From Arsukibacterium indicum (lineage in GTDB: Bacteria; Pseudomonadota; Gammaproteobacteria; Enterobacterales; Alteromonadaceae), in contig NZ_JAHRID010000004.1 in the NCBI RefSeq assembly GCF_019100565.1, positions 1 through 64,000 on the forward strand: a DNA stretch of 64,000 nt. Direction: 5' to 3'. The first letter of the stretch is position 1. Every line of letters begins with the position of its first letter. The position numbers and the translations under genes were made by a program. Below, one piece after another: positions 50,369-58,724 of this stretch. Under the pieces are notes generated by a model, which saw only the letters and a program-made list of their open reading frames with translations, ran no database searches and was not told the origin of the DNA.

Positions 50369-52215
50369 TAACCGGCTCCTTTTACTGCTGTACCAGCAAG
50401 ATCACGTTCCAGAAATACTTCGCCCGGGTCGTCATAACTTTTGCGTTTAAAGCCGGCTTTGGTAAAGACACTGAGCATCGGTTTATTTTCAGCCCGGACA
50501 TAGGCCACCATTTTGCTGAGTTTACGGCTGCCGGCAATGTCGATCATTTCCTGCAGCAGCCTTTTTGCCATGCCTTTACCCTGATGTTTTTCTCTGGTGA
50601 CGAAGGCCACTTCACAACTGTTGTCACCAGCAATCAGGTAGTAGCGGCCAACTGCCTGGATTTCGACGACAGAGCCTTTTTGTTTAACAATACACAGCGC
50701 TAAATCCTTCGTTTGATCAACACTAACCAGGGTGCAGGATTTCTCCCGGCTCATCTGAGTAGGTACCGTGTTATACCGCATTTGTAATGTTTCTTTGGTA
50801 TGAGAGTAGAAAAACTCCTGCAAGCGGCGCTCGTCAGATGGATTTAGCGGCCGTAAATCAAAGCTTTCGCCGTCTATCTGTAACTCTTTAAAGCCGACAG
50901 CGCCAAGCTCGGCGACTTCTACCGGGGTTTGCAGCTGATAATGCGGCACCCAGTAAAACTTTCGAACTTCTGAGAGCAACTGGCTGCGAAACTTCGGGTG
51001 GGCTACTCTGATAAGTTCCAGCGCCCGCTCGCGGACACTTTTGCCACGCAGTGAGGCCACACCAAATTCGGTCACCACATAATGAACATGGCCCCGGCTG
51101 GTAACCACCCCTGCACCTTGCCGGATGTGCGGCACTATCCGGGATATCGAACCATTTTTGGCGGTAGAGGGCAGGGCGATAACCGGTTTACCGCCATTAC
51201 TCATCGAGGCACCACGACTGAAGTCAACCTGACCGCCAATACCACTGTAAAATTGATGGCCAATAGAGTCAGATACCACCTGGCCTGTCAGATCAACTTC
51301 AATAGCGCTGTTAATCGCGACCATTTTATCGTTGCGGGCAATATTAGCCGGTGAATTAACGTATTCGCTTGGGTAAAAGCCAATATGTGGGTTCTGGTCA
51401 ACAAACTGATACAGCGTTTTGCTGCCAATACAAAAACTGACCACACTTTTGCCAGGATGAAAGGTTTTACGACGATTATTTATCACCCCCTTTCTGATTA
51501 GATCGAGCACACCGTCGGTGATCATTTCACTGTGCAGGCCTAAATCTTTATGGTTACTTAAGTAACGGGTAACTGCCGCGCATATGCGACCAACGCCCAA
51601 TTGGATAGTGGCACCGTCTTCAACCAATAGTGAAACATACTGACCAATCCTTTCAGTACGGGCATCCAGCTCTGGCATCTGTGCCTCAGGCAGTGGCTGA
51701 TCGGCATAATATAAGGTGTCGATATCATCACGGTGAATAAACGACTGGCCATAGGTAATCGGCATTTGCGGGTTTACCTGCGCTATGACTTTTTTAGCCG
51801 CTTTAGCAGCAGCGGCAACCACATCGACAGAGACACCAAGGGAATGATAGCCGTGTTCATCTGCCGGGCTTACCATAATTAATGCAGCGTCCAGTGGCAG
51901 TACGCCGTCGGTAAACAAAGCCGGAATGTCGGTCATAAAACAAGGGGTGTAGTCAGCCCGGCCTTCAGCAACAGCCTGACGGATTTTTTCACCACCGATA
52001 AAAAAGGTATTCACTTTAAATAAATGCTGATATTGCGGCTCGGCCCATTTATTGTCAGCCAGGGTAACCAGCTGGACAATTTCAATGTCGTGCAGGCTGC
52101 TGGCATGATTAATTAAGTCGTCAATTAACGCGGTGGGGACGGCAGCGTGTGAACCGATAAATATCCGGTTACCTGATTTGAGCAGTTGTTGCCAGTTTAG
52201 CGGTGCAGAAGCCAT
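50368..52215 (-). CDS. Fusion of acetyl-CoA hydrolase/transferase and GNAT acetyltransferase
   Basis: A 615-residue protein. Residues 1-425 or so form the CoA-transferase fold (FFIGGEKIRQAVAEGRADYTPC, the GQVDFSRGASMSNGGKPVIALPST segment, FGVASLRGKSVRERA). The C-terminal 180 residues are a GNAT domain with the acetyl-CoA loop EKHQGKGMAKRLL. Such fusions are known in gammaproteobacteria. ATG 52215 is used; a TTG further up (52296) lies within the terminator of the neighbouring gene. It is first in a two-gene operon with the HDAC-family gene. Confidence 0.87.
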   Translation of the reverse strand: MASAPLNWQQLLKSGNRIFIGSHAAVPTALIDDLINHASSLHDIEIVQLVTLADNKWAEPQYQHLFKVNTFFIGGEKIRQAVAEGRADYTPCFMTDIPALFTDGVLPLDAALIMVSPADEHGYHSLGVSVDVVAAAAKAAKKVIAQVNPQMPITYGQSFIHRDDIDTLYYADQPLPEAQMPELDARTERIGQYVSLLVEDGATIQLGVGRICAAVTRYLSNHKDLGLHSEMITDGVLDLIRKGVINNRRKTFHPGKSVVSFCIGSKTLYQFVDQNPHIGFYPSEYVNSPANIARNDKMVAINSAIEVDLTGQVVSDSIGHQFYSGIGGQVDFSRGASMSNGGKPVIALPSTAKNGSISRIVPHIRQGAGVVTSRGHVHYVVTEFGVASLRGKSVRERALELIRVAHPKFRSQLLSEVRKFYWVPHYQLQTPVEVAELGAVGFKELQIDGESFDLRPLNPSDERRLQEFFYSHTKETLQMRYNTVPTQMSREKSCTLVSVDQTKDLALCIVKQKGSVVEIQAVGRYYLIAGDNSCEVAFVTREKHQGKGMAKRLLQEMIDIAGSRKLSKMVAYVRAENKPMLSVFTKAGFKRKSYDDPGEVFLERDLAGTAVKGAG

Positions 52216-52294
52216 CAACGCGTTATCCCGAAAGAGACCTTGGCTACTACTGTAAAGCAGCGCTGCGATCAGTACCAGCCCCAACTTTAGTCGC

Positions 52295-52327
52295 AAAAAA
52301 ACCAGGGCATTGTTGTCCTGGTTTTTT
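52295..52327 (-). terminator. Terminator of the DUF3300 gene
   Basis: AAAAAACCAGG (52295-52305) pairs with CCTGGTTTTTT (52317-52327), with ten or so bases between. Confidence 0.88.
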
Positions 52328-52352
52328 AGTATTGCTTATTTATCGTGGCAAG

Positions 52353-53765
52353 TTACTGGATGCTACGGGCATCACGGTTACTGCGAACCTCGCGGCTGGT
52401 ACTGACTGCTGGCCGTTGCGGTTGCACCTGACGTTGCGGCTGTACCTGACGTTGCGGTTGCACCTGACGTTGTGGTTGCACCTGACGTTGTGGTTGCACC
52501 TGACGTTGCGGTTGTACCTGACGTTGCGGCTGCACTGGTGTGATCCGTTGTTCCTGTCCTACTTGTTGCTGGCGCGCCAGTTGCTGCCGTTCAGCCGTTT
52601 TTGACCCGCTGGTTTCCATCGGCCGGCTTACTGTAGTTCTGGCCGGTTGCTGCCGGTTAGTTTGTTGTTCACGGTTATTGAACTGTGGCCGCTGGGTGCG
52701 CTCCATTTGTTCAATTCGCTCTACCCGTTCCGCCCGTTGTTGACTGTTCAGCTGGCGGCTGGTTGTAATTGCAGGTGCCTGACGTAAGTTGACCTGCTCC
52801 GCAGTACGACGCTGCATTACATTGTGCTCGCGACTTTGCTGATTGGCATTAAACTGGTTACGATGTTGCTGCTCGCGACGTTTTCCCGTTTCGGCCCGGT
52901 ACTCTTTGGTCAACTGACGCGCATAACCAAAATTATGCTCGCGGTTCAACACTTCATGCCGGTAGTGCACGCCGCGTCTGTGGTAGCTGTCATGCTGCCA
53001 GCGACGTGCGTCGGTATAGTGCTTATTCCGACGCGGATAGTAACGCGGCGGTTTATGATAGTAGTGATGATTTACTACAATATGGCGATGGTGCCAGTCG
53101 AAAATACTGAAGTAAAATGATGGCCGCACACTGAAGCTCGGCCCCCAGTAAAAATGACTGCTGGCGTAAAAACCACGCGGCGCATGCCAGTATACCGGTG
53201 GGTAAGCCGACCACCACCAGTTGCCGTATACTACCCGGGTATCATAGTACGGTACGTATATAACTTCCGGACGGCGTGGTTCAATAATAATCACTTCACG
53301 CTCACGCTGCACGGTTAAATGCTTCATTTTATCCAGCGAACCTTGTTGATAGGCCCGCTCCCGCAATTGCTGAATACTGGCAAGTACGGCGGCTTCGTCG
53401 GTTAAAAACATTTCACCGAGTTGCTGGGTCCAGCTTAAATCATCACTTAGCCGTTTCAGTAAATCAGGGAAGGCGACCAATGCTTTGACACTTGGTTCCC
53501 AGTCCTCGCTGGCAACGGCCTGTACGGCTGCGTCACCGCTCAGATCAGGGTTGCGTTCAGACCAGCGGGCAGCCTGGACAACTTCCAACGGATAGGTTGA
53601 GGCGATCAGCACATGAGTCAGCACGGTATCCGGGTACAGGGCCACCGGTGCCAAAATCTGGTCCAGTTCTGCCTGAGACATGCTCTCGCTGGCTTTTGCG
53701 TTAACGCTAAAGATCAGCAACACACTCAGTAACAGGGCTTTTAAGCGTAAACTGGTGCTATACAT
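52353..53765 (-). CDS. DUF3300 domain exported protein with Q/R-rich repeat tail
   Basis: A 470-residue protein with a signal peptide (MYSTSLRLKALLLSVLLIFSVNAKA). The DUF3300 domain spans about 25-230: LDQILAPVALYPDTVLTHVLIASTYPLEVVQAARW, and VIYVPYYDTRVVYGNWWW with Tyr/Trp/His-rich stretches (HHYYHKPP). The C-terminal half is disordered, rich in Gln and Arg, and ends in seven VQPQRQ repeats (52410-52535). Family function is unknown, and the His/Tyr/Trp-rich part could bind metal or wall. ATG 53765 follows ggaggaaac. Length varies in relatives through the tail. Confidence 0.85.
   Translation of the reverse strand: MYSTSLRLKALLLSVLLIFSVNAKASESMSQAELDQILAPVALYPDTVLTHVLIASTYPLEVVQAARWSERNPDLSGDAAVQAVASEDWEPSVKALVAFPDLLKRLSDDLSWTQQLGEMFLTDEAAVLASIQQLRERAYQQGSLDKMKHLTVQREREVIIIEPRRPEVIYVPYYDTRVVYGNWWWSAYPPVYWHAPRGFYASSHFYWGPSFSVRPSFYFSIFDWHHRHIVVNHHYYHKPPRYYPRRNKHYTDARRWQHDSYHRRGVHYRHEVLNREHNFGYARQLTKEYRAETGKRREQQHRNQFNANQQSREHNVMQRRTAEQVNLRQAPAITTSRQLNSQQRAERVERIEQMERTQRPQFNNREQQTNRQQPARTTVSRPMETSGSKTAERQQLARQQQVGQEQRITPVQPQRQVQPQRQVQPQRQVQPQRQVQPQRQVQPQRQVQPQRPAVSTSREVRSNRDARSIQ
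52410..52535 (-). repeat. Seven tandem 18-base repeats within the DUF3300 gene
   Basis: Seven in-frame 18-base units coding VQPQRQ (the last VQPQRP). Units differ only at a few wobble bases, indicating recent expansion. The copy number is likely to vary between strains by slippage. Confidence 0.9.
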
Positions 53766-53880
53766 AGTGGTTTCCTCCACAGTGGGCGGTATTGTCGCCA
53801 ACAACATTGACGACATTTTACACAAAGTATAGGTGTTATAGGCCGCTGAGACTTAATACTAACTGAACTTCGGTTAATCT

Positions 53881-55620
53881 TTACACAGCCTTTACGTTGC
53901 GTTTGCTTGCCGCCTGAGTGAGATAACGGGCTTGTTTAGCCGGCTTTAACTGTTGTAAATCAACTAACACCAGGCCGTCAACACAATCGGCAAAGGCCGG
54001 GTCGGTGCTGAATGCCAGGAAGCTCGCGCCGCCAGGCTGACACAGTTCGCTGTATTGCTTATATAAAGTGGGAACACTAAGGCCCATATTAGCCAGCAGG
54101 TGTTTTAGCTGGGTAAAGTCGGCCGTATAGTCGGTGCCGCTGAATTGTGACTGCAGATGGTGTCGTTGTTCATCAGATAGCAGATAAGGCTGGTTTGCCT
54201 GCAGCAATACCTGATCCGCGCCAAAATACAGCGAATAAAAATACACCAGTAAATCCCGGGCAGTTTGCGGGTAACTGGCGGATATGCTTACTGCGCCAAA
54301 TAAATAGCGAATTTGCGGGTTATGTTGTAAGTAGGCGCCAATGCCATACCACAAATAATCAAGGCTGCGTTTACCCCAGTAACGCGGCTGAATAAAACTG
54401 CGGCCTAATTCCAGACCCTGCTCTAAATAGGGTTGCATCGTCTGGTTGTACCGAAACAAGCTGGCAGTATACAAACCTGACACGCCGCTACTGCGAATAA
54501 TATCGCCACTGGGCGCAAGCCGGTACGCACCGACCATTTCCAGCTCAGCCGGGTCCCATAGTATTAAATGATGATAATAACTGTCGTACTTATCGATATC
54601 ACGTTTATTGCCGGTACCTTCGCCCACGGCCCGAAAGGCCAGTTCACGTAACCGGCCAATTTCGCGCATCAGTGCTGAGCTCTGTTTGTGGTGGTACAAA
54701 TAAATAAGTTTGCCGTCGCTGGTGGTGCCCAGCTGCTGACATTGAGTCAGATCTGCTTTTAATTCACTGCGAAGCTCGGGATGGGCAATGGTACTTTGGG
54801 TGCGAAGTAGTGGCGCCTTGTCTTTTGCCAGCCGGTACAAGTGCTTTTTAAATAATTTCAGCTGCTCTTTTGTAGACAGCGGCAACTGGCCATAACTGTC
54901 GAACGGGATCTGCTCGCCTATCCGCATTGTGATGTTTTTACGTTGTTGTTTAAACATCTCCTGCACCAGCAGCATGGTTGCCAGTGGTTTATAAAGCATC
55001 GATGCGCCATAAAACAATGCAGAGTTTCTGCCGTCAATGTAGATCGGCAAAATAGGCGCTTTAGCGCCAGTAGCAAAGCGCAGAAAGCCATTATGCCACT
55101 TGCCATCCCTAACACCATTAGGTTTAAGCCGTGATACCTCTCCGGCCGGAAACAACACCAGGGCACCGTCCTGTTGTAAATGTCTTCTGATTTCGCTCAG
55201 CCGGTTTCGCTCTGTGCCCCCTTCCATGTTATTAACCGGTAGCAGCAGGCAGTGCAGGGCTGTTACGGACATTAATAACTGATTTGCAATAATCTTTACA
55301 TCTGGCCTGATTTCGCTGATCAGTTTAATCAGCGCCAGGCCGTCCAGTGAGCCAATAGGATGATTGGCAATAATAACCACTTTGCCACTGGCTGGGATCC
55401 GGGCAATTTCGTTATCGCGGGCACTGTAACTGAAGTTAAAATAATTCAGTACCTGCTCGACAAAATCCAGCCCCTGCAGGTGAGGATATTGCTGGCTGAA
55501 GGCAACAAACTCCTGTTCATGCAGTAAGTAACTTAACGCGCCTTTAACGGGTTTATACAACCAGGGTTTACTGCTGATCCCGGGCATTTGTTGCTGAATA
55601 ACCTGCTCGACATTAAACAT
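53881..55620 (-). CDS. Bifunctional lysophospholipid acyltransferase/GNAT protein, OlsF-like (ornithine lipid type)
   Basis: A 579-residue protein. The N-terminal half is a PlsC-type O-acyltransferase (IIANHPIGSLDG with the H-x4-D, LFPAGEVSR). The C-terminal half (from about 305) is an OlsB/haemolysin-type N-acyltransferase (IGRLRELAFRAVGEG, LYTASLFRYN, ELGRSFIQPRYW). This two-domain order matches OlsF of Serratia, in which the C-terminal part makes lyso-ornithine lipid and the N-terminal part completes it. The ornithine substrate is inferred from architecture only. Cytoplasmic, membrane-associated. Confidence 0.78.
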   Translation of the reverse strand: MFNVEQVIQQQMPGISSKPWLYKPVKGALSYLLHEQEFVAFSQQYPHLQGLDFVEQVLNYFNFSYSARDNEIARIPASGKVVIIANHPIGSLDGLALIKLISEIRPDVKIIANQLLMSVTALHCLLLPVNNMEGGTERNRLSEIRRHLQQDGALVLFPAGEVSRLKPNGVRDGKWHNGFLRFATGAKAPILPIYIDGRNSALFYGASMLYKPLATMLLVQEMFKQQRKNITMRIGEQIPFDSYGQLPLSTKEQLKLFKKHLYRLAKDKAPLLRTQSTIAHPELRSELKADLTQCQQLGTTSDGKLIYLYHHKQSSALMREIGRLRELAFRAVGEGTGNKRDIDKYDSYYHHLILWDPAELEMVGAYRLAPSGDIIRSSGVSGLYTASLFRYNQTMQPYLEQGLELGRSFIQPRYWGKRSLDYLWYGIGAYLQHNPQIRYLFGAVSISASYPQTARDLLVYFYSLYFGADQVLLQANQPYLLSDEQRHHLQSQFSGTDYTADFTQLKHLLANMGLSVPTLYKQYSELCQPGGASFLAFSTDPAFADCVDGLVLVDLQQLKPAKQARYLTQAASKRNVKAV

Positions 55621-55796
55621 AACAGCTCCCGCATATTGCCGGCTAATTGGCCTGTAGCTGCAGGCTAAACCTGATATATGACGGCAAGGCGACAGTTTTA
55701 TGGCAATTTACTGAATATTTCCGGATTCGCCAGCTGCGCAGGTTTTGCGTTAGACTCTGGAATAACATGCCAGCGGAGACATAATCGGAATTAGCT

Positions 55797-56717
55797 ATGA
55801 GCATTGCATTGATCATTCCAGACCGTAAACTGGATGACTTACAACAACGGCTGCAGCAAGCGTTGCCGGACACCCGGATTGAAATATGGCCTGAACTGGA
55901 TGACCCTGCTGACGTTGAGTTTGCGGTCGTCTGGAAACAACCGCATGGTTGTCTTAGTGGTTTAATTAATTTAAAAGCTATTCAGTGTTTTGGGGCCGGT
56001 GTCGATTCAATACTGACTGATCCCACCTTACCCGACTTGCCCGTAAGCAGAATTGTTGACCCTGCGTTAACAGAGGCAATGGTCGGGTACCTTGACGGCA
56101 TAGTCAGTTACTATCGGTTACAGCTGGATGTTTTTACCCGTCAGCAACAGCAATCGCTATGGCGCCCGAAAAGCCCCAGAAAGCTAACCAGTATTACGGT
56201 GCTGGGACTGGGTGAGCTGGGTGGGGCGGTTGCAAATCATTTTGACAAAGCAGGCTATCAGGTTGCCGGGTGGGCGCGAAGTGGCAAAAGCCTCGCAAAT
56301 ATAAGGTGTTTTGCCGGAGAAGAGCAGTTACAGCATGCGGTGGCAGCGGCAGATGTTATTATTTGTCTGTTACCATTAACGCCGGCAACAGAGCAGCGGT
56401 TAAATCAGGCGTTTTTTCAGGCGCTAAAACCCGGTGCCATTTTTATAAATGTTGCCCGGGGCGCTATTGTCGACGACTCGGCGTTGCTGACTGCGCTTCA
56501 GGACGGGCCGCTTGCGGCTGCCTGCCTCGATGTTTTTTGTCAGGAACCACTGCCCAAGGACAGCCCGTTCTGGCAGCATCCGGCTGTACTTATTACCCCG
56601 CATGTTTCTGCCGTCACCAATGTCAGTACTGTGGTCGCGCAGATTGTCGAAAACTACCAGCGTGCCCTGCGAGGCAGCGGCCTGCTGAACCCGGTAGATA
56701 CCATACGGGGCTATTAA
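55797..56717 (+). CDS. ghrA: Glyoxylate/hydroxypyruvate reductase A-type D-2-hydroxyacid dehydrogenase
   Basis: A 306-residue NAD(P)H enzyme. The nucleotide motif is VLGLGELGGAVANHF (about 137-151), with LLPLTPATEQRLN, FINVARGAIVDDSALL (Arg), and LDVFCQEPLP...HPAVLITPHVSAVT (Glu/His). Length and the N-terminal VVWKQPHGCLSGLINLKAIQCFGAGVDS match GhrA. It reduces glyoxylate to glycolate in the family. Monocistronic. Confidence 0.88.
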   Translation: MSIALIIPDRKLDDLQQRLQQALPDTRIEIWPELDDPADVEFAVVWKQPHGCLSGLINLKAIQCFGAGVDSILTDPTLPDLPVSRIVDPALTEAMVGYLDGIVSYYRLQLDVFTRQQQQSLWRPKSPRKLTSITVLGLGELGGAVANHFDKAGYQVAGWARSGKSLANIRCFAGEEQLQHAVAAADVIICLLPLTPATEQRLNQAFFQALKPGAIFINVARGAIVDDSALLTALQDGPLAAACLDVFCQEPLPKDSPFWQHPAVLITPHVSAVTNVSTVVAQIVENYQRALRGSGLLNPVDTIRGY

Positions 56718-56837
56718 CTGGATAAAAACACAGTTATTGTAAATATGTTACAAGTTAACTACACTCAGCAGCGGTTTAAGGTAACTTAGACTTAAATCTT
56801 AATAAAAAGAATAAAATGCGTCATTGAGGTATGTTTT

Positions 56838-56951
56838 ATGAGTAAAGCGTCCAGTCGTGGTTTTGGCTTTACTGCAATCGCCGTTGTTGTGTGTCTGATG
56901 GCACTGTCGGCGTTTCTGACCAAAGCCGAAGCGGCCTGGTGGTTAATCTGA
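56838..56951 (+). CDS. Possible 37-residue membrane miniprotein
   Basis: A short frame starting MSKASSRGFGFTAIAVVVCL with one hydrophobic helix (about 9-29) and ending EAAWWLI. GAGG lies eight bases before the ATG. Its composition (basic start, single helix) resembles real bacterial miniproteins, but no family is recognised. Confidence 0.4.
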   Translation: MSKASSRGFGFTAIAVVVCLMALSAFLTKAEAAWWLI

Positions 56952-57010
56952 AAGGTTAATTAAACTTACGGCTGCAGGAAAAAATTCGGTCAAGTGGAAT
57001 GACCAAAAAT

Positions 57011-57063
57011 CAAGGGGTTAGTGTTGTAACCAGTATATACTGGTGAAAAACGCTAACCCCTTG
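57011..57063 (-). terminator. Nested long hairpin, probable terminator of smrA
   Basis: CAAGGGGTTAG (57011-57021) pairs with CTAACCCCTTG (57053-57063). Inside lies a perfect 16-base palindrome ACCAGTATATACTGGT (57029-57044). On the minus strand it is followed by ATTTTTGG. The nested palindrome is unusual for a terminator. Confidence 0.6.
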
Positions 57064-57087
57064 ATGCTTCAGGTTTACCCTGACACT

Positions 57088-57663
57088 TCAGGACTTAGTA
57101 TGACGCTCCCGATTCTGCCGTTTTTGCTCAGCATTTTTCTGGAGTAATACATAGGTCGCACTGTAACCACCATGCTGTCGTTGGGCGGTATGTGCGGCGA
57201 GAACGGCGGGTAACTGTGGCAGCCATTTAAACACATAGCTGCGCAAAATTGCCGGATGGGGCTTGCTGTTGCGGCCCATGCCGTGATGGATAAGTAGCGT
57301 GCGGATACCGCGATGATGACAGTCATCGATAAAGTGTGACAACTGGCTTCTGGCTTCAGTCAGCGACTTACCCAACAAGTTAAGGGTAGCGTCCAGTTGA
57401 TATTTTCCCAGCCTTAAATTTCGGTATACGCCCTGTTGCACTCCGTCTTTGCAGTAAGCAAACGGATCATCCGGTTTAACTAAATCAACATACTCCATGC
57501 TCAGATAGTTCGGATCGTATTCCATCTCCTGCTCAGCCGCTTTGCGCCGGGCTTGTTGGGCTAAGGTTGGGCTGAATTCAGTCTGCTGCCGCACTTCATC
57601 TTGCGATAGCGGTGTAACATCAGTCATTTCCTGCAAAAACAGGTCAAGGTCATTATCTTGCAT
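57088..57663 (-). CDS. smrA: Smr-domain DNA endonuclease SmrA
   Basis: A 191-residue protein. The N-terminal DLFLQEMTDVTPL and the GVQQGVYRNLRLGKYQLDATLNLLG segment match SmrA (YdaL) and its degenerate LDLHG motif; the Smr core LLIHHGMGRNSKPH..ILRSYVFKWLPQ and HGGYSATYVLL follow. SmrA-type proteins nick DNA or RNA in vitro; SmrB acts on collided ribosomes, and the precise target of SmrA is unclear. Ends at the nested hairpin. Confidence 0.87.
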   Translation of the reverse strand: MQDNDLDLFLQEMTDVTPLSQDEVRQQTEFSPTLAQQARRKAAEQEMEYDPNYLSMEYVDLVKPDDPFAYCKDGVQQGVYRNLRLGKYQLDATLNLLGKSLTEARSQLSHFIDDCHHRGIRTLLIHHGMGRNSKPHPAILRSYVFKWLPQLPAVLAAHTAQRQHGGYSATYVLLQKNAEQKRQNRERHTKS

Positions 57664-57761
57664 TATGCCGGCTCCAACTGCGCCAAAGTGTGCATAGAGC
57701 CGCTAAGTATAGCGTGCCACCCGGTATGAAAAAAGCCCGGGCAGCATCTGGCCGCTATCGC

Positions 57762-58085
57762 TTAATTCTCTGTTGTTAAAACAGAGCTTGCCGGGGAAGA
57801 TATTTTACCGTCGCTGATTGCTTTTCTGCGGGCACTGGCAAATCTAACTAAATAATAAGCGTTTATCAGCAGCACCAGCAGGTTAGAAATGACCCCCTGC
57901 GGGATAGCAATATGGCTGTAATAGACAAACAGCAGGCTGCAACCTATTAATGTAGCTAATCTGAGCCAGAGCACATCTTTAATAAAAAAAGCACCAATAC
58001 AGATAGTTAAACCAACCCAGCTGATAATGTCGTATACCAGATTTTCCACGCTGAACCGCCATGCCGCTACTAGAATGGCGCGCAT
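57762..58085 (-). CDS. Small YgjV-like inner-membrane protein
   Basis: A 107-residue protein with three or four hydrophobic helices (about 18-36, 40-58, 62-80). The pattern WVGLTICIGAFFIKDVLWLRLATLIGCSLLFVYY followed by QGVISNLLVLLINAYYLVR resembles the YgjV family. Function unknown. The upstream part (MRAILVAAWRFSVE) may not be translated; a GTG at SVENLV is an alternative start. Confidence 0.6.
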   Translation of the reverse strand: MRAILVAAWRFSVENLVYDIISWVGLTICIGAFFIKDVLWLRLATLIGCSLLFVYYSHIAIPQGVISNLLVLLINAYYLVRFASARRKAISDGKISSPASSVLTTEN

Positions 58086-58338
58086 TATGCTCAGTGGCTA
58101 ACATTTCATCAACTGAGTATTTTTACTGTTTAAGCATTACTTTTAATAATAGATTGCTGCTGGCTTGTTTAAACATATCAAGCTAAGCGCTTGATTATCA
58201 ACAACTGATGCTGGCTTTTCTCTCAGAAAAGCTAATCTGATAATTAAAGCTCAGGTATTTTGGGTTAAAAAAACAGCAAAGAGTCTGCGAGCTTCTATAA
58301 TTAATAGTGTTGTTTGGTTGATATTAGAGGGTGATGTC

Positions 58339-58713
58339 GTGCTACCAACTAAGTTATATGAACCTTTACCATACAGTTACATGCTCGCCGGAACTGCCAG
58401 TATGATCTTAGTACCGTCGGTGCTTGGTGTATTTTCAGGGGCGTTATTATTTCTAGCTGGTGCTCTGGTATGGATAGTGCGCTCTGAACACCGCAGGGAG
58501 GATGACGTTTTTGCTGAGCGAAAAAACGGCCCTGTACCTTTCTGGGGTTATGAATTATTGCCTTTTGTCTGCCTGGTAACAGCACTCACTATATTTATTT
58601 TGCCATTTAATCAGTTCTATTACCCATCAGCTGTTATTTTGCTGATCGTCGGGGTGCAATTGTGGTTAACCCGCAATATGCAGCGCCGGCATCGACCGGC
58701 ACTGCTTAACTAG
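58339..58713 (+). CDS. Small four-helix membrane protein of unknown function
   Basis: A 124-residue protein from GTG 58339 (gaggg upstream). Four hydrophobic segments: about 13-30, 32-46, 72-88 and 93-108, with a charged loop SEHRREDDVFAERKNG in the middle. No family recognised. The frame also continues to TTG 58318. It stands alone between the YgjV-like gene (divergent) and the M28 peptidase gene (convergent). Confidence 0.6.
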   Translation: MLPTKLYEPLPYSYMLAGTASMILVPSVLGVFSGALLFLAGALVWIVRSEHRREDDVFAERKNGPVPFWGYELLPFVCLVTALTIFILPFNQFYYPSAVILLIVGVQLWLTRNMQRRHRPALLN

Positions 58714-58724
58714 TTACATTATTA

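Noticed and set aside
52216..52296. N-terminal extension of the acetyl-CoA hydrolase fusion, which looks like a signal peptide
   Set aside because: The TTG start lies in the DUF3300 terminator, and CoA-dependent enzymes act in the cytoplasm; ATG 52215 begins the recognised fold.
52410..52535. Regularly repeated 18-base units suggestive of a CRISPR array
   Set aside because: The repeats are contiguous, without spacers, and translate in frame as VQPQRQ.
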